A DNA stretch of 64,000 bases from Quadrisphaera sp. RL12-1S (GCF_014270065.1 NZ_JACNME010000005.1:248001-312000), one strand, 5' to 3'. Numbered from the stretch's first letter, positions 1 through 8,823 are shown. Translations and numbers: made by a program. The notes: a model not told the origin generated them from the sequence alone.

Positions 1-18
1 GCCGAAGTCGACGCTCAC
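1..18 (-). CDS. Start of a second FecCD-type permease (partial, runs off the window)
   Basis: A GTG codon at 18-16 overlaps the TGA stop of the FecCD permease gene (17-15) in the GTGA arrangement typical of translationally coupled genes. Six codons (MSVDFG) are visible before the window edge. Siderophore importers usually have two permeases in tandem, so a second FecCD subunit is the likeliest identity. This is inferred from position only. Confidence 0.35.
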
Positions 19-1070
19 AGCGCGCTCGCCCTGCGGCGCCGGGCCAGCGCGATGAGCACCGGGGCACCGACGACGGCGGTGAGGACGCCCACCTGGACCT
101 CGCCGGGCCGGGCGACGACGCGCCCGAGCACGTCGGCCAGGAGCACGAGCACCGGGGCGGCCAGCGCCGAGCCGGCCACCACCCGCCGCTGGTCGGGTCC
201 GGTGAACCAGCGGACGGCGTGCGGGACCATCAGCCCCACGAACGACAGCCCGCCCGTCAGGGCCGTGCCGCCGCCTGCCAGCAGCGTCACCGCCACCACG
301 ACCAGCACCCGGGTGCGGCCCACGCGCGTGCCCAGGGAGGCGGCGCGCTCCTCTCCGAGCGCGAGGGAGTTCAGCGCCCCCGTGAGCGCCAGCGCCACCA
401 CCAGCCCCAGAGCCAGGAACGGCGCGACCGCCGCGACGTCGGCGAGGTCCGTGCGGGCCAGGGAGCCGAGCCCCCAGCTGCGCACGGCGCGGAAGACCTC
501 GGGGTCGATGAGCGTGAGGAACGTCGCGACGCCGCCCAGCACCGCCCCCAGCGCCACCCCGGCGAGCACCAGCGTCACCGGCGAGGCAGCGGCCCGGCCG
601 CCCGCGCCGACGAGGTGCACCAGCACCGTCGCAGCGGCCGCCCCGGCGAAGGCGAACCAGACGTACTGGCCGGTGGTGGCCGACCCGAGCAGGGCGACGC
701 CCACCGTGACGGCCAGGCCCGCGCCGGCGTTGACGCCGAGGATGCCCGGGTCGGCCAGCGGGTTGCGGGTCAGCGCCTGCACCAGCGCCCCGGCCACGCC
801 GAACGCGGCGCCGGCCGCGACACCCACGAGGGTGCGCGGCCAGCGCTCGGTCCAGACCACCGCCGACGCCTCCGACCCGTCCGGGTGCGTCAGCACCTCC
901 CACACGCGCCCCAACGGCAGCGGGTTCGCGCCGACCGCGAGGCTCAGCAGGACGGCGAGGGCCAGCGCCGCGACGACCGCCGCGGCGCCGGCGCGACGCC
1001 TGCCCAGGAGGGACCGGGTCAGGACGAGACCACCTCGCTCGCGCGGTCGGCGAGGACGTCCACCGCCCAC
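15..1070 (-). CDS. FecCD-family iron-siderophore ABC transporter permease
   Basis: Membrane subunit of an iron-siderophore importer. The 351-residue protein is mostly hydrophobic, with about nine or ten membrane segments. It has the family stretch TRNPLADPGILGVNAGAG near residue 100 and the loop GGLSFVGLMVPHAVR near residue 275 that contacts the ATPase in BtuC/FhuB relatives. It lies downstream of the binding-protein gene on the same strand. The annotated GTG start overlaps that gene by 52 nt and has no clear ribosome-binding site. A CTG overlapping the upstream stop (about 1022) is an alternative that would remove the first 16 residues. The family is secure; the ligand is not shown. Confidence 0.9.
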   Translation of the reverse strand: MGGGRPRRPRERGGLVLTRSLLGRRRAGAAAVVAALALAVLLSLAVGANPLPLGRVWEVLTHPDGSEASAVVWTERWPRTLVGVAAGAAFGVAGALVQALTRNPLADPGILGVNAGAGLAVTVGVALLGSATTGQYVWFAFAGAAAATVLVHLVGAGGRAAASPVTLVLAGVALGAVLGGVATFLTLIDPEVFRAVRSWGLGSLARTDLADVAAVAPFLALGLVVALALTGALNSLALGEERAASLGTRVGRTRVLVVVAVTLLAGGGTALTGGLSFVGLMVPHAVRWFTGPDQRRVVAGSALAAPVLVLLADVLGRVVARPGEVQVGVLTAVVGAPVLIALARRRRASAL

Positions 1071-2080
1071 GGCAGGCTCAGCGCGCTCGCCCCGCGGCGC
1101 ATCACCCAGGTGAGCTCGCTGCCCGGCTCACCCGTGGCGATGGAGACGTAGCGACCGTCCGCCACGGCGGGCACGCCCTGGAAGAGCGGGCTGCCCTCAC
1201 GCGCCTGGCGCACCGCGTCGTCCAGGTAGAAGACCACCAGCACGTCGGCGTCCAGCTCGCCGAGGCGCTCGTCGGAGACCGACGGCTCGTCCACGAAGGC
1301 CTGCGCCCGGGGGTTGGGCGCGAACCCGAGCTGGGTGACCACGCGCTCGGCGGTGCCGCCGGCGACGGTGTAGTAGGCGATGCCCGTGTCGGAGTAGTCC
1401 GTCGCGGCGGTGAGCGTCTTGCCGGCGAGCTCCGGGTGCTCAGCCGCGGTGCGGGCGATGGCGGCCTCGGCACCGGAGATGACCTCCTCGGACGCCGCGG
1501 ACAGGTCGAGGGCCTCGCCGATCATCCGCTGGGTCTGCTGCCAGGAGATCTGGTCGCCCTTGACCTGCTCGGCGTTCTCCAGCACCGGGGCGATGGAGGC
1601 CAGGCGCGCGAAGTCGGCCTCGTCGGCCACGTAGTTCACCGCGACGATGAGGTCGGGGTCGGAGGCGGCGATCGCCTCGAAGCTGATCGGGTCCTCGCGG
1701 GTGGCGGTGTCGACCGTCTCGATGCTCGCGAGCCACTCCTGGTCGCGCCAGGGCCACTCGGTCTCCTCCCCCATCGTGTAGACCGGGGTGGCGTCGAGGG
1801 CCTGCAGCGCGTCGAGGTTGGGCGAGAAGCCGATGACCGCCACCCGCTCGGGGCGCTCGGCCAGCTCGGTCTGCCCGGCCCAGGTGTCCAGCACCAGCGG
1901 GTACTGCGTGGTCCCCTCGGCAGCGGGCAGCAGCGCGTCGGCCGCGGCGCTCGCGGTGGGCCCGGTGCTGCCGCCGGCGGCGGGGGCAGCGTCGCTGGTG
2001 GCGCAGCCCGCCAGGGCGAGCAGGACGACGGGCAGGGCGGAGAGGGCGGTCGCACGACGGCGCGGCCAGCGGAACATCAT
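1019..2080 (-). CDS. Iron-siderophore ABC transporter substrate-binding lipoprotein
   Basis: Extracytoplasmic receptor that delivers a ferric siderophore to the FecCD permease. The N-terminus has basic residues, a hydrophobic stretch and the lipobox LALAGC, so it should be a lipid-anchored protein. The body looks like the TroA/FepB-type binding fold (for example RVAVIGFSPNLDALQAL and DPDLIVAVNYVADEA). I place the start at ATG 2080 (or the adjacent ATG 2077). A longer frame opens with TTG at 2098, but that codon lies inside the iron box and is an unlikely start. The gene is first in the importer operon and divergent from the AraC-type regulator. Iron repression is expected from the box at 2091-2109. 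Confidence 0.92.
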   Translation of the reverse strand: MMFRWPRRRATALSALPVVLLALAGCATSDAAPAAGGSTGPTASAAADALLPAAEGTTQYPLVLDTWAGQTELAERPERVAVIGFSPNLDALQALDATPVYTMGEETEWPWRDQEWLASIETVDTATREDPISFEAIAASDPDLIVAVNYVADEADFARLASIAPVLENAEQVKGDQISWQQTQRMIGEALDLSAASEEVISGAEAAIARTAAEHPELAGKTLTAATDYSDTGIAYYTVAGGTAERVVTQLGFAPNPRAQAFVDEPSVSDERLGELDADVLVVFYLDDAVRQAREGSPLFQGVPAVADGRYVSIATGEPGSELTWVMRRGASALSLPWAVDVLADRASEVVSS

Positions 2081-2090
2081 GACGATGAGG

Positions 2091-2109
2091 TTAGGCAAGC
2101 CTCACCTGC
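2091..2109 (-). promoter_or_regulatory. DtxR/IdeR-type iron box of the siderophore importer
   Basis: Read on the minus strand this is GCAGGTGAGGCTTGCCTAA, close to the 19-bp DtxR/IdeR consensus TWAGGTWAGSCTWACCTWA, with the AGGT-AG core and CCTAA end intact. It ends 11 nt before the ATG of the binding-lipoprotein gene, so a bound repressor would sit on the promoter or start site. The AraC-type gene starts 77 nt away on the other strand and could share this control. The match was made by eye. Confidence 0.75.
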
Positions 2110-2185
2110 GCTAGCGTGCAGTTCCCGACGGCGAGCGCGCAGTTCGCGCCGCCCTTCCACCCTGCCCCGAGGAGCGACCCCCACC

Positions 2186-2932
2186 GTGTCCGCGCGCGTC
2201 CACGTGCCCCCCGTCCACCTGCGGGACCTCTGCGAGGAGGGCGAGCACGTGCTGCTGTGGCAGGTGCGCGGCACCTCCGACGTCGTCGTCGACGGGGTGG
2301 GCAGGGAGCTGCGGTCCGGCTGGGCCCTGTGGGTGCCGGCCGGCGTGCGCCACTCCTTCACCACGCACGACGGCGCTGTGCTGCTGCCGACCTTCTTCCC
2401 GACCAGCAGCACCGCCAAGACCCTGGAGCGCCCGACGACCGTCGCCGTCGACGAGGACCTGAGCACCCTCCTGCTGGCCTTCGTGCAGTCCAGCTACAGC
2501 ATCATCAGGCCGCGCGCCGACCTCGCCAGGCAGGTCCTGGCGCTGCTCGAGGCCGGACCGGCCGTGTCCAGCGCCCTGCCCGTGCCCGCGTCGGGACCTG
2601 CGCGCGCGGTGGCCGAGGCGCTGCGGTTCAACCCCGGTGACGAGCGCGACGTGGAGGAGCTCGCCCAGGTCGCGCACGCCTCCGCCCGCACCGTGGAGCG
2701 GTCCTTCGCCGCCGAGACGGGCATGACCCTGCGGGAGTGGCGCATCCGCAACCGCATGGAGACCGCCGCTCGCCTGCTGCGCGCACGGACCGCGCCCGAC
2801 GCCGTCGCCCAGCGCGTGGGCTACACCAGCAGCAGCGCCTTCCGCCGCGTGTTCAAGGGCCGCTTCGGCATGACGCCCAGCCAGTACGCCGCGAGCGCTG
2901 TCTCGCTGCACCCCGCGCGGCCCGCGCGCTGA
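2186..2932 (+). CDS. AraC-family transcriptional regulator
   Basis: A 248-residue regulator with an N-terminal cupin-like sensing region (residues about 1-90, containing WVPAGVRHSF) and a C-terminal AraC double helix-turn-helix (about 150-245). The second helix shows the family signature VAQRVGYTSSSAFRRVFKGRFGMTPSQY, here split by position at about 208-235. The GTG start at 2186 has GAGGAG nine bases upstream. It is divergent from the siderophore importer with the iron box between them, so it probably controls siderophore uptake, as such regulators do elsewhere. The inducer is unknown. Confidence 0.88.
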   Translation: MSARVHVPPVHLRDLCEEGEHVLLWQVRGTSDVVVDGVGRELRSGWALWVPAGVRHSFTTHDGAVLLPTFFPTSSTAKTLERPTTVAVDEDLSTLLLAFVQSSYSIIRPRADLARQVLALLEAGPAVSSALPVPASGPARAVAEALRFNPGDERDVEELAQVAHASARTVERSFAAETGMTLREWRIRNRMETAARLLRARTAPDAVAQRVGYTSSSAFRRVFKGRFGMTPSQYAASAVSLHPARPAR

Positions 2933-2953
2933 GGGGCCCGGCGGCCCCGGGAG

Positions 2954-3820
2954 TCAGCGCTCGAGCAGCTCCACCACGCGCCGCAGCAGCGGGTCGGCGC
3001 CGGCGTGGTCGTCGGCGACGACGGTCACCACGGCGTCGTCGAGGAGCAGCAGCACCTGGCCGTGGGCGCCGTGCAGGCGCCACGCCCTGCCGGGACCGCC
3101 CCAGCCGGCGAGCGCGCAGTGGGTGTACCCCGGGCCGGCGCCGTCGCGAACGGTCCAGCCGGTGTGCATCGCGTCGACCCAGCCCGGCGAGACGAGCTGG
3201 TGCCCCCGCCAGGCGCCGCGGTCGCGCAGCAGCTGCCCGACGCGGGCCAGATCGCCGGAGCGCAGGTGGAGCCCCTCGGCGGCCTTGACGTGGCCGAGGG
3301 GGCAGCGGTCCCAGACCGGGACGTCGACGCCGAGCGGCTCGAAGAGCCGCGGCACGAGCCAGGCGTGCACGTCGCCGACCACCGCGGCCAGGGCCCGCAC
3401 GGCCGTGTACGTGCTGGCGGGCGAGTACTGGAACACCCGCCCGCGGGAGGGCCCGGCGAGGAAGGCGGCAGCCACGTCGGGGACGTCGGTGGTCCACGTC
3501 GGAGACCACGGCGCGTCGACGCCGCTGACCATGCCGAGCAGGTGGCGCGTCGTCGCGTGCTCGACGCCGTCACCGGTCGCGAGGTCCGGCAGGTAGCGAG
3601 CGACCGGGGCGTCGACGTCGAACAGCCCGTCGTCGCTGGCAGCGCCCGCGGCGAGCACGCACACGCCCTTGGCCACCGAGTGGACGTCACGGGGGACGTC
3701 CTCGCTCCAGCGGTGGGCCGCCGACTCGTCCCCCACCAGCACGTGCACGGCGTGGGCGGCGAAGCCCTGCTCGGCGACGACGTCGACGACGCGGGCCAGC
3801 ACGGTCTCGGCACGGCCCAC
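2954..3820 (-). CDS. Serine hydrolase, beta-lactamase/penicillin-binding-protein-like
   Basis: A 288-residue protein resembling class C beta-lactamase-type serine hydrolases. The nucleophile motif SxxK is seen as SVAK (residues about 53-56), with a plausible second motif YSP near 136 and a C-terminal HGAHG in place of the KTG box. There is no signal peptide, so it is probably cytoplasmic. It starts with GTG preceded by AGGGTGG. It faces the AraC-type gene and lies just downstream of the P450 gene on the same strand. The substrate could be an ester, amide or peptide; nothing in the sequence decides. Confidence 0.75.
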   Translation of the reverse strand: MGRAETVLARVVDVVAEQGFAAHAVHVLVGDESAAHRWSEDVPRDVHSVAKGVCVLAAGAASDDGLFDVDAPVARYLPDLATGDGVEHATTRHLLGMVSGVDAPWSPTWTTDVPDVAAAFLAGPSRGRVFQYSPASTYTAVRALAAVVGDVHAWLVPRLFEPLGVDVPVWDRCPLGHVKAAEGLHLRSGDLARVGQLLRDRGAWRGHQLVSPGWVDAMHTGWTVRDGAGPGYTHCALAGWGGPGRAWRLHGAHGQVLLLLDDAVVTVVADDHAGADPLLRRVVELLER

Positions 3821-3866
3821 GCCGCCACCCTGCCAGTCGGCCGGTGAGCCAGTCCGGCAGCCCGGC

Positions 3867-5240
3867 TCAGCCGGGCAGCAGCCGCAGCGCGAACGGGTCC
3901 AGGGTGCCCGGCAGCGGCCGGTCGGCCCGCAGGCGCGGCACCGCGGGCCGCCACTCCTGCTGGGCGAGGGCGGCGAGCAGCGTGCTGGTGGTCAGCAGCA
4001 CCACCCCGCGCCCCGGGCACATCCCCGGCCCGGCGCTGAAGGGCACCAGCGGCCAGTCGACGGCGCCGCGCGGGTCCTCCTGGCCGTCGGCGTCGAGCCA
4101 CAGCTCCGGCGCCAGGCGGTGCGCCTGCGGCAGCCGGGACTCGTCGCGGTGGAAGAAGGGGGCGAAGACGAGGACGCCCGTGCGCTCGGGCAGGTCGCCG
4201 GTGCGCCAGCTCGTCGTCGTCGTGGTCTGGCGCAGGAGGGCGGGGGTGGTGGGCCACAGGCGCAGCGACTCCAGCACCACCGAGCGCAGCACCGGTCGCC
4301 GGGCCACGGGCGCGGCCGGGTCGGTGGACGGAGCCGGCGCCTCCTCGCGGACGCGGCGGGCGACGTCCGGGTGGGCGGCCAGCAGCTCCAGCGCCCGCGA
4401 GGACGCCCACGCCGCGGCGTCGAAGGCGAAGAGCCACTGCGGCACCTGCTCGTGCGGTGCGACACCGGGCGCGGCGGGCGTGCTGGCCACCAGCGCGGCG
4501 AGGCTGCCCGGCTCGGCAGCCTCCACGTAGTGGCGCACCCGGCCCAGGAACCGCTCGCGCCGGCGGCGGTCCACGGGCGCGAGGCCGGACCAGTTGGCGC
4601 GCCGGCGCAGGGCGAGCAGGTCGTCGGTGACCTGCTCGTCGGCGCGGGCGGACTCACCGAGGGTCACCCGCCGCACCGCCCGCCACCACGCGCGCGAGAG
4701 GAGCGGCCAGGTGAGCGCCCCCTGGGAGCGCGCCTCGTCCGCCAGCTGCTGCGCCTCCTGCGCCACCGCCGCCGCGAACGGCCCGGCGAGGTGGTGCAGC
4801 GGCTGCCCGGCGTCGAGCACCGACTCGTTGAAGGGGCGCCGCTCGCGCCGGTCCGCTGGGGAGCTGATGAGCACGCCGCGGGGCTGGAAGTGCGCCAGCG
4901 CACCCCGCTTCTCCGGGGAGGCCGGCGAGAACGGCTCCGGGGCGCCGTCGAGGACGCGGCGCACGTCCTCGGGTTCCACCGGGACGGCGAAGGAGAGGCC
5001 GGGCAGGCGCAGGTGGACCGGGTCGGGCCCGTGCCTCTCCCGCAGCCGGCGGACGGTCCGCACGGCGCGGGCGTCGAGGTCGAGCCGGTGCGCCAGGGCC
5101 ACAGCGCGCGGACGGCGGACGATCGCCCCCTGCGCCGCCACGGGCAGCAGCACCCCGCCCACGAGGCGGGCCGCGTCGGCCACCGAGACGGCGGGCACCC
5201 GGCCACGGCGGGCGGTCCGTGCTGAGGGCTCGCGGCGCAT
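3867..5240 (-). CDS. Cytochrome P450
   Basis: Haem-thiolate monooxygenase of 457 residues. The haem-binding loop reads PFSAGPGMCPGRG, fitting FxxGxxxCxG with the Cys ligand. The K-helix ExxR motif is ESLRLWP, and the I-helix region is FAFDAAAWASSRAL, where the usual acid-Thr pair is missing. That is unusual and may affect oxygen activation. I prefer ATG 5240, which has GGGAGGGG just upstream, over the in-frame GTG at 5252. No ferredoxin or reductase gene is next to it. It is divergent from the EfeUO gene across about 140 bp that hold the second iron box. The substrate is unknown. Confidence 0.85.
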   Translation of the reverse strand: MRREPSARTARRGRVPAVSVADAARLVGGVLLPVAAQGAIVRRPRAVALAHRLDLDARAVRTVRRLRERHGPDPVHLRLPGLSFAVPVEPEDVRRVLDGAPEPFSPASPEKRGALAHFQPRGVLISSPADRRERRPFNESVLDAGQPLHHLAGPFAAAVAQEAQQLADEARSQGALTWPLLSRAWWRAVRRVTLGESARADEQVTDDLLALRRRANWSGLAPVDRRRRERFLGRVRHYVEAAEPGSLAALVASTPAAPGVAPHEQVPQWLFAFDAAAWASSRALELLAAHPDVARRVREEAPAPSTDPAAPVARRPVLRSVVLESLRLWPTTPALLRQTTTTTSWRTGDLPERTGVLVFAPFFHRDESRLPQAHRLAPELWLDADGQEDPRGAVDWPLVPFSAGPGMCPGRGVVLLTTSTLLAALAQQEWRPAVPRLRADRPLPGTLDPFALRLLPG

Positions 5241-5345
5241 CACCCCTCCCACGGTGTACCCCGGGGGCGGTCCCCGCGAACCGATCGTGGTCCCGCCCGG
5301 CCGCGGGCGGTCTTCTCAGGTGTTTGCCAGGCAGCAAGTACTTGT

Positions 5346-5364
5346 GAAGGTAAGCCTGCCCTCA
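5346..5364 (+). promoter_or_regulatory. DtxR/IdeR-like iron box upstream of efeUO
   Basis: GAAGGTAAGCCTGCCCTCA matches TWAGGTWAGSCTWACCTWA at roughly 15 of 19 positions, with a perfect left half AGGTAAGCCT. It ends 15 nt before the chosen GTG start of the EfeU-EfeO gene. A perfect 10-bp palindrome, CAAGTACTTG, lies directly upstream at 5335-5344. Together with the box at 2091-2109 it suggests both iron importers here answer to the same iron repressor. Confidence 0.65.
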
Positions 5365-5379
5365 TCAGGATCAGGCATC

Positions 5380-7506
5380 GTGCACTGGTCCACCGCCATC
5401 CCCAACCTCGTCATCGGACTGCGCGAAGGCCTCGAAGCCGGTCTCGTCCTGACCATCCTCCTCGCAGCCGCCCGCAAGTCGGCGCCGGAGGGCGCACGCC
5501 GCCCCACCGCTCCGGTCTGGCTCGGCGCGCTGACCGCCCTGGCGTGCGCAGGAGCCTTCGCCGCGGTGCTGTCGGTCTCCGACTCCGTGCTGTCGAGCGA
5601 CGGCCAGGAGGCGCTCGGCGGCGCGCTCAGCGTGCTGGCCGTGGGGCTCATCACGGCGATGGTCGTGTGGATGCGCCGGGCCTCGGCGTCCCTGGCGGGT
5701 GAGCTGAGGGGCAAGGTGGCCGAGGCGTCACGGGTCGGCCCGGCGGCCCTCGCCGCGGCCGCGTTCCTGGCGGTGGGCCGCGAGGGCCTCGAGACCGTGC
5801 TGTTCCTCTGGACCGCCGCCCGTGCCGCCGGCTCCAGCACAGCCCCGGCGGTCGGGGCGGCGGTCGGCCTCGCCGCCGCGGCGGTGCTGTGCACCCTTCT
5901 CTTCCGCCGGGCCATCCGCTGGGACGTCGGCGCGTTCCTGCGCCGCACGGCGGTGCTGCTCGTGGTGATCGCCGCCGGGGTGCTCGCCTACGGCCTCGGC
6001 GACCTGCAGGACGCGGGCTGGATCCCCGGCCACACCTGGACGGCGTTCGACCTCACCAGCCGCGTGGACGGCAGCACCTGGTGGGTGGCGCTGGTCACGG
6101 GCCTGACCGACCTGTCGCTGCGGATGACGGTGCTGCAGGTCACGGCGTGGGTGGTCTACCTCGTCGCGACGCTGTGGGCCCTGGTGGCCGCAGGCCGGAC
6201 GACGGACGCCCCGCACCCGGCGCCCGCCCCGTCGGCCCCGTCCGCCGCCGCCACCGGCGCCGGCACCGGCACGGGCACGGGCACGGCAGGACGACGACGC
6301 GGCGACGCTCTCGTGGCCAGGGTGGCCTCGCGGCCGTGGCGCGCGGCGGGCGTCGTCGTCCTGGTGCCCGCCCTGGCCGCGGTGGCCCTGGTGCAGCTGC
6401 TCCCCCGCAGCAGCGCCGCAGCGTCGACCCTGGAGGTCACGGACACGCAGTGCGCGCGGGGCTTCCGCGCCGCCAGCGCCGGCTCGCAGGTCTTCGAGGT
6501 GACCAACAGCTCCTCGAAGATCGTGGAGGTGAATCTCGACGACGCCAGCGGCGGCATCGTCGCGGAGATCGAGACGCTGGCTCCCGGCACCACCGCGCCG
6601 ATGTCCGCGACGCTAGGTACCGGCACGTACACGCTGAAGTGCCTGCCGGCGGGCAGCGACGCCATGAGCTCAGCTCCGGTGCAGGTCACCGGCAGCGCGG
6701 ACAGCGCCGCCGCCACGGCGGCCCTTGCCGTGGAGCCGGTCGCCCTGAACGACCTCACGGGCCCGAACGACGCCTACCAGGCCTACGCCGCCGGCCAGCT
6801 CGCCCAGCTCGCCACGCAGGTGGCGACGCTGCAGGGCGACCTCCAGCGCGGCGACCTCGCCGCCGCCCGACGCGACTGGCTCGCCGCGCAGCTGACGTGG
6901 GAGCGCGTCGGCGCCTCCTACGACAGCTTCGGAGACCTCGGGCTCGCCGTCGACGGCCTCCCCGACGGACTGCCGCAGGGCGTGGACGACCCGGGCTTCA
7001 CCGGCCTGCACCGGATCGAGCACGGCCTCTTCCACGGCCAGAGCGCCGCGACGCTGGTGCCGGTGGCCGACCAGCTGGCCAAGGACGTGGCCGCGGTGCA
7101 GGCGCACCTGGGCGACGACGACCTCGCTGGCGACCCCACGCAGCTCCCCCTGCGCGCCCACGAGATCCTCGAGGACGCCCTGCGCGACCACCTCACCGGC
7201 CTCGACGACGAGGGCGGCGGCGCCGAGTACGCGATGACCGCGGCTGACGTCGACGTCGACCGCACCGTGCTGAGCGAGCTCGCGCCGCTCATCGACGCCC
7301 GCCGCCCGCACCTCGTGGCCACCGCCCAGCAGCAGCTGGACCAGCTCGACGCCGCCCTGGCCGCCACGCGCGCCGCGGACGGCACGTGGACGGCGCCCGC
7401 CGCCGTGCCGTGGGCGCGGCAGCAGGCCGTGCGCGCCCGCATCGGCGCCGTGCTGGAGACGCTCTCGGCCGTCCCGGACCTGCTCGAAGTCCCGCCGAAC
7501 TCCTGA
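5380..7506 (+). CDS. efeUO: EfeU-EfeO fusion: ferrous iron permease joined to its cupredoxin-M75 binding protein
   Basis: A 708-residue fusion of two Efe iron-uptake subunits. Residues about 1-280 are an FTR1/EfeU permease with both REGLE motifs (R15-E19 and R134-E138) that bind iron in the membrane. A Pro/Ala/Gly/Thr linker follows (GAGTGTGTGTAG), then one further membrane segment (about 325-345). The outer part has a cupredoxin-like domain (about 349-440, with Cys in TDTQCARGF) and an M75/imelysin-type EfeO domain (about 455-705) with HRIEH at 544-548. The GTG 5380 start gives the usual EfeU N-terminus just before NLVIGLREGLE; GTG 5344 is the alternative. EfeB follows 72 nt downstream. In most genomes EfeU and EfeO are separate. 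Confidence 0.9.
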   Translation: MHWSTAIPNLVIGLREGLEAGLVLTILLAAARKSAPEGARRPTAPVWLGALTALACAGAFAAVLSVSDSVLSSDGQEALGGALSVLAVGLITAMVVWMRRASASLAGELRGKVAEASRVGPAALAAAAFLAVGREGLETVLFLWTAARAAGSSTAPAVGAAVGLAAAAVLCTLLFRRAIRWDVGAFLRRTAVLLVVIAAGVLAYGLGDLQDAGWIPGHTWTAFDLTSRVDGSTWWVALVTGLTDLSLRMTVLQVTAWVVYLVATLWALVAAGRTTDAPHPAPAPSAPSAAATGAGTGTGTGTAGRRRGDALVARVASRPWRAAGVVVLVPALAAVALVQLLPRSSAAASTLEVTDTQCARGFRAASAGSQVFEVTNSSSKIVEVNLDDASGGIVAEIETLAPGTTAPMSATLGTGTYTLKCLPAGSDAMSSAPVQVTGSADSAAATAALAVEPVALNDLTGPNDAYQAYAAGQLAQLATQVATLQGDLQRGDLAAARRDWLAAQLTWERVGASYDSFGDLGLAVDGLPDGLPQGVDDPGFTGLHRIEHGLFHGQSAATLVPVADQLAKDVAAVQAHLGDDDLAGDPTQLPLRAHEILEDALRDHLTGLDDEGGGAEYAMTAADVDVDRTVLSELAPLIDARRPHLVATAQQQLDQLDAALAATRAADGTWTAPAAVPWARQQAVRARIGAVLETLSAVPDLLEVPPNS

Positions 7507-7578
7507 CCCGCTGCGGCGCCCCTCGGCGCACGCCCCTCCCCCGACCACTCCACCCGTGACCGAGAAGGACCACCTGAC

Positions 7579-8823
7579 ATGGACCTGGACCGCCGCAGCT
7601 TCCTGCGAGGAGGGTTGGCCGGTGGCGCCGGCACCGCCCTGGCCGCAGCCCTGGTGGTGGGCGGCGCCCGTGCCGACGCCACCTCCGCCACCGACGGGTC
7701 CGGCGGCGAGACGACCGGCCCCGCCACCTACCCCTTCCACGGCGTGCACCAGGCCGGGGTGCTGACCCCCGGTCCCAGCCAGAAGCAGAAGCACGCGGCG
7801 TTCGTGGCCCTGGACGCCACCGCGGCGAACCGCAACGACCTCAAGGCCGTGTTCCAGACGCTCACGGACCGGGCGCGCGCCCTCACGGCCGGGGGCCCGG
7901 CGCCCGACCTGGGCGTCGGCCAGCCGCCCGCCGACAGCGACGTCCTCGGCCCCGCCATCCCCGCGGACGGCCTCACCGTGACGGTCTCCGTGGGGTCGTC
8001 CCTCTTCGACGACAGGTACGGCCTGGCCTCTGCCAGGCCGAAGAAGCTCACGCCGATGCGCGTGTTCCCCAACGACGCCCTGGACGACGCCTGGACCGGC
8101 GGCGACGTGATGCTCCAGCTGTGCGCGCACCACCCCGACACCGTCCACCACGCGCTGCGCGACATCACCAAGCACACCCGCGGCGGGCTGCAGCCGCGCT
8201 GGCGGATGGACGGCTTCGACTCCCCGCCGCGTCCCAGCGGCACCAGCCGCAACCTCCTGGGGTTCAAGGACGGCACCGCCAACCCGACGGGGTCGGAGGC
8301 GGCCAGCCTGATCTGGATCGACGACCCGTCCGAGCCCGCCTGGACCCAGGGCGGCAGCTACCAGGTGGTGCGGGTGATCCGCATGCTCACCGAGTTCTGG
8401 GACCGCGTCTCCCTCCAGGAGCAGCAGACGATGTTCGGGCGGCGCCGCGACAGCGGGGCTCCCCTGGACGGCAACGCGGAGTTCGACACCCCGGACTACG
8501 CCAAGGACCCCAAGGGCGACGTCATCCCCCTGGACGCGCACATCCGTCTGGCCAACCCCCGCACTGCGGACACCGCGAACCAGCGCCTGCTGAGGCGGTC
8601 GTACAACTACGACCGGGGGCTCGACACCAACGGCGACCTCGATGTCGGCCACGTGTTCACCTGCTACCAGCAGGACGTCGTGCGGCAGTTCGAGACGGTG
8701 CAGCTGCGCCTGGTCGACGAGCCGCTGGTCGACTACGTCCAGCCGTTCGGCGGCGGCTACTTCCTCACGCTGCCGGGTGTGCGGGACGCCGACGACCACT
8801 ACGCCTCCGCGCTGCTCACCTGA
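7579..8823 (+). CDS. efeB: EfeB, Tat-exported Dyp-type haem peroxidase
   Basis: A 414-residue deferrochelatase/peroxidase of the EfeUOB system, which acts outside the membrane. The N-terminus carries a twin-arginine signal (DRRSFLRGG followed by an Ala-rich hydrophobic stretch to about residue 32). The Dyp hallmark GxxDG is present as GFKDGTANP near residue 230, and the distal region includes NYDRGLDTNGDLDVGHVF. The length fits EfeB. GAAGGA lies about ten bases before the ATG. It probably forms one transcription unit with the EfeU-EfeO gene. In the known system EfeB helps oxidise or release iron for the permease. Confidence 0.95.
   Translation: MDLDRRSFLRGGLAGGAGTALAAALVVGGARADATSATDGSGGETTGPATYPFHGVHQAGVLTPGPSQKQKHAAFVALDATAANRNDLKAVFQTLTDRARALTAGGPAPDLGVGQPPADSDVLGPAIPADGLTVTVSVGSSLFDDRYGLASARPKKLTPMRVFPNDALDDAWTGGDVMLQLCAHHPDTVHHALRDITKHTRGGLQPRWRMDGFDSPPRPSGTSRNLLGFKDGTANPTGSEAASLIWIDDPSEPAWTQGGSYQVVRVIRMLTEFWDRVSLQEQQTMFGRRRDSGAPLDGNAEFDTPDYAKDPKGDVIPLDAHIRLANPRTADTANQRLLRRSYNYDRGLDTNGDLDVGHVFTCYQQDVVRQFETVQLRLVDEPLVDYVQPFGGGYFLTLPGVRDADDHYASALLT

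Noticed and set aside
2081-2098. TTG start at 2098 for the siderophore-binding protein
   Set aside because: The codon lies inside the iron box; ATG 2080/2077 gives a normal lipoprotein signal.
6241-6290. Gly-Thr-rich hexamer repeat in efeUO as a separate regulatory repeat
   Set aside because: It is in frame and encodes the linker between the EfeU and EfeO parts.
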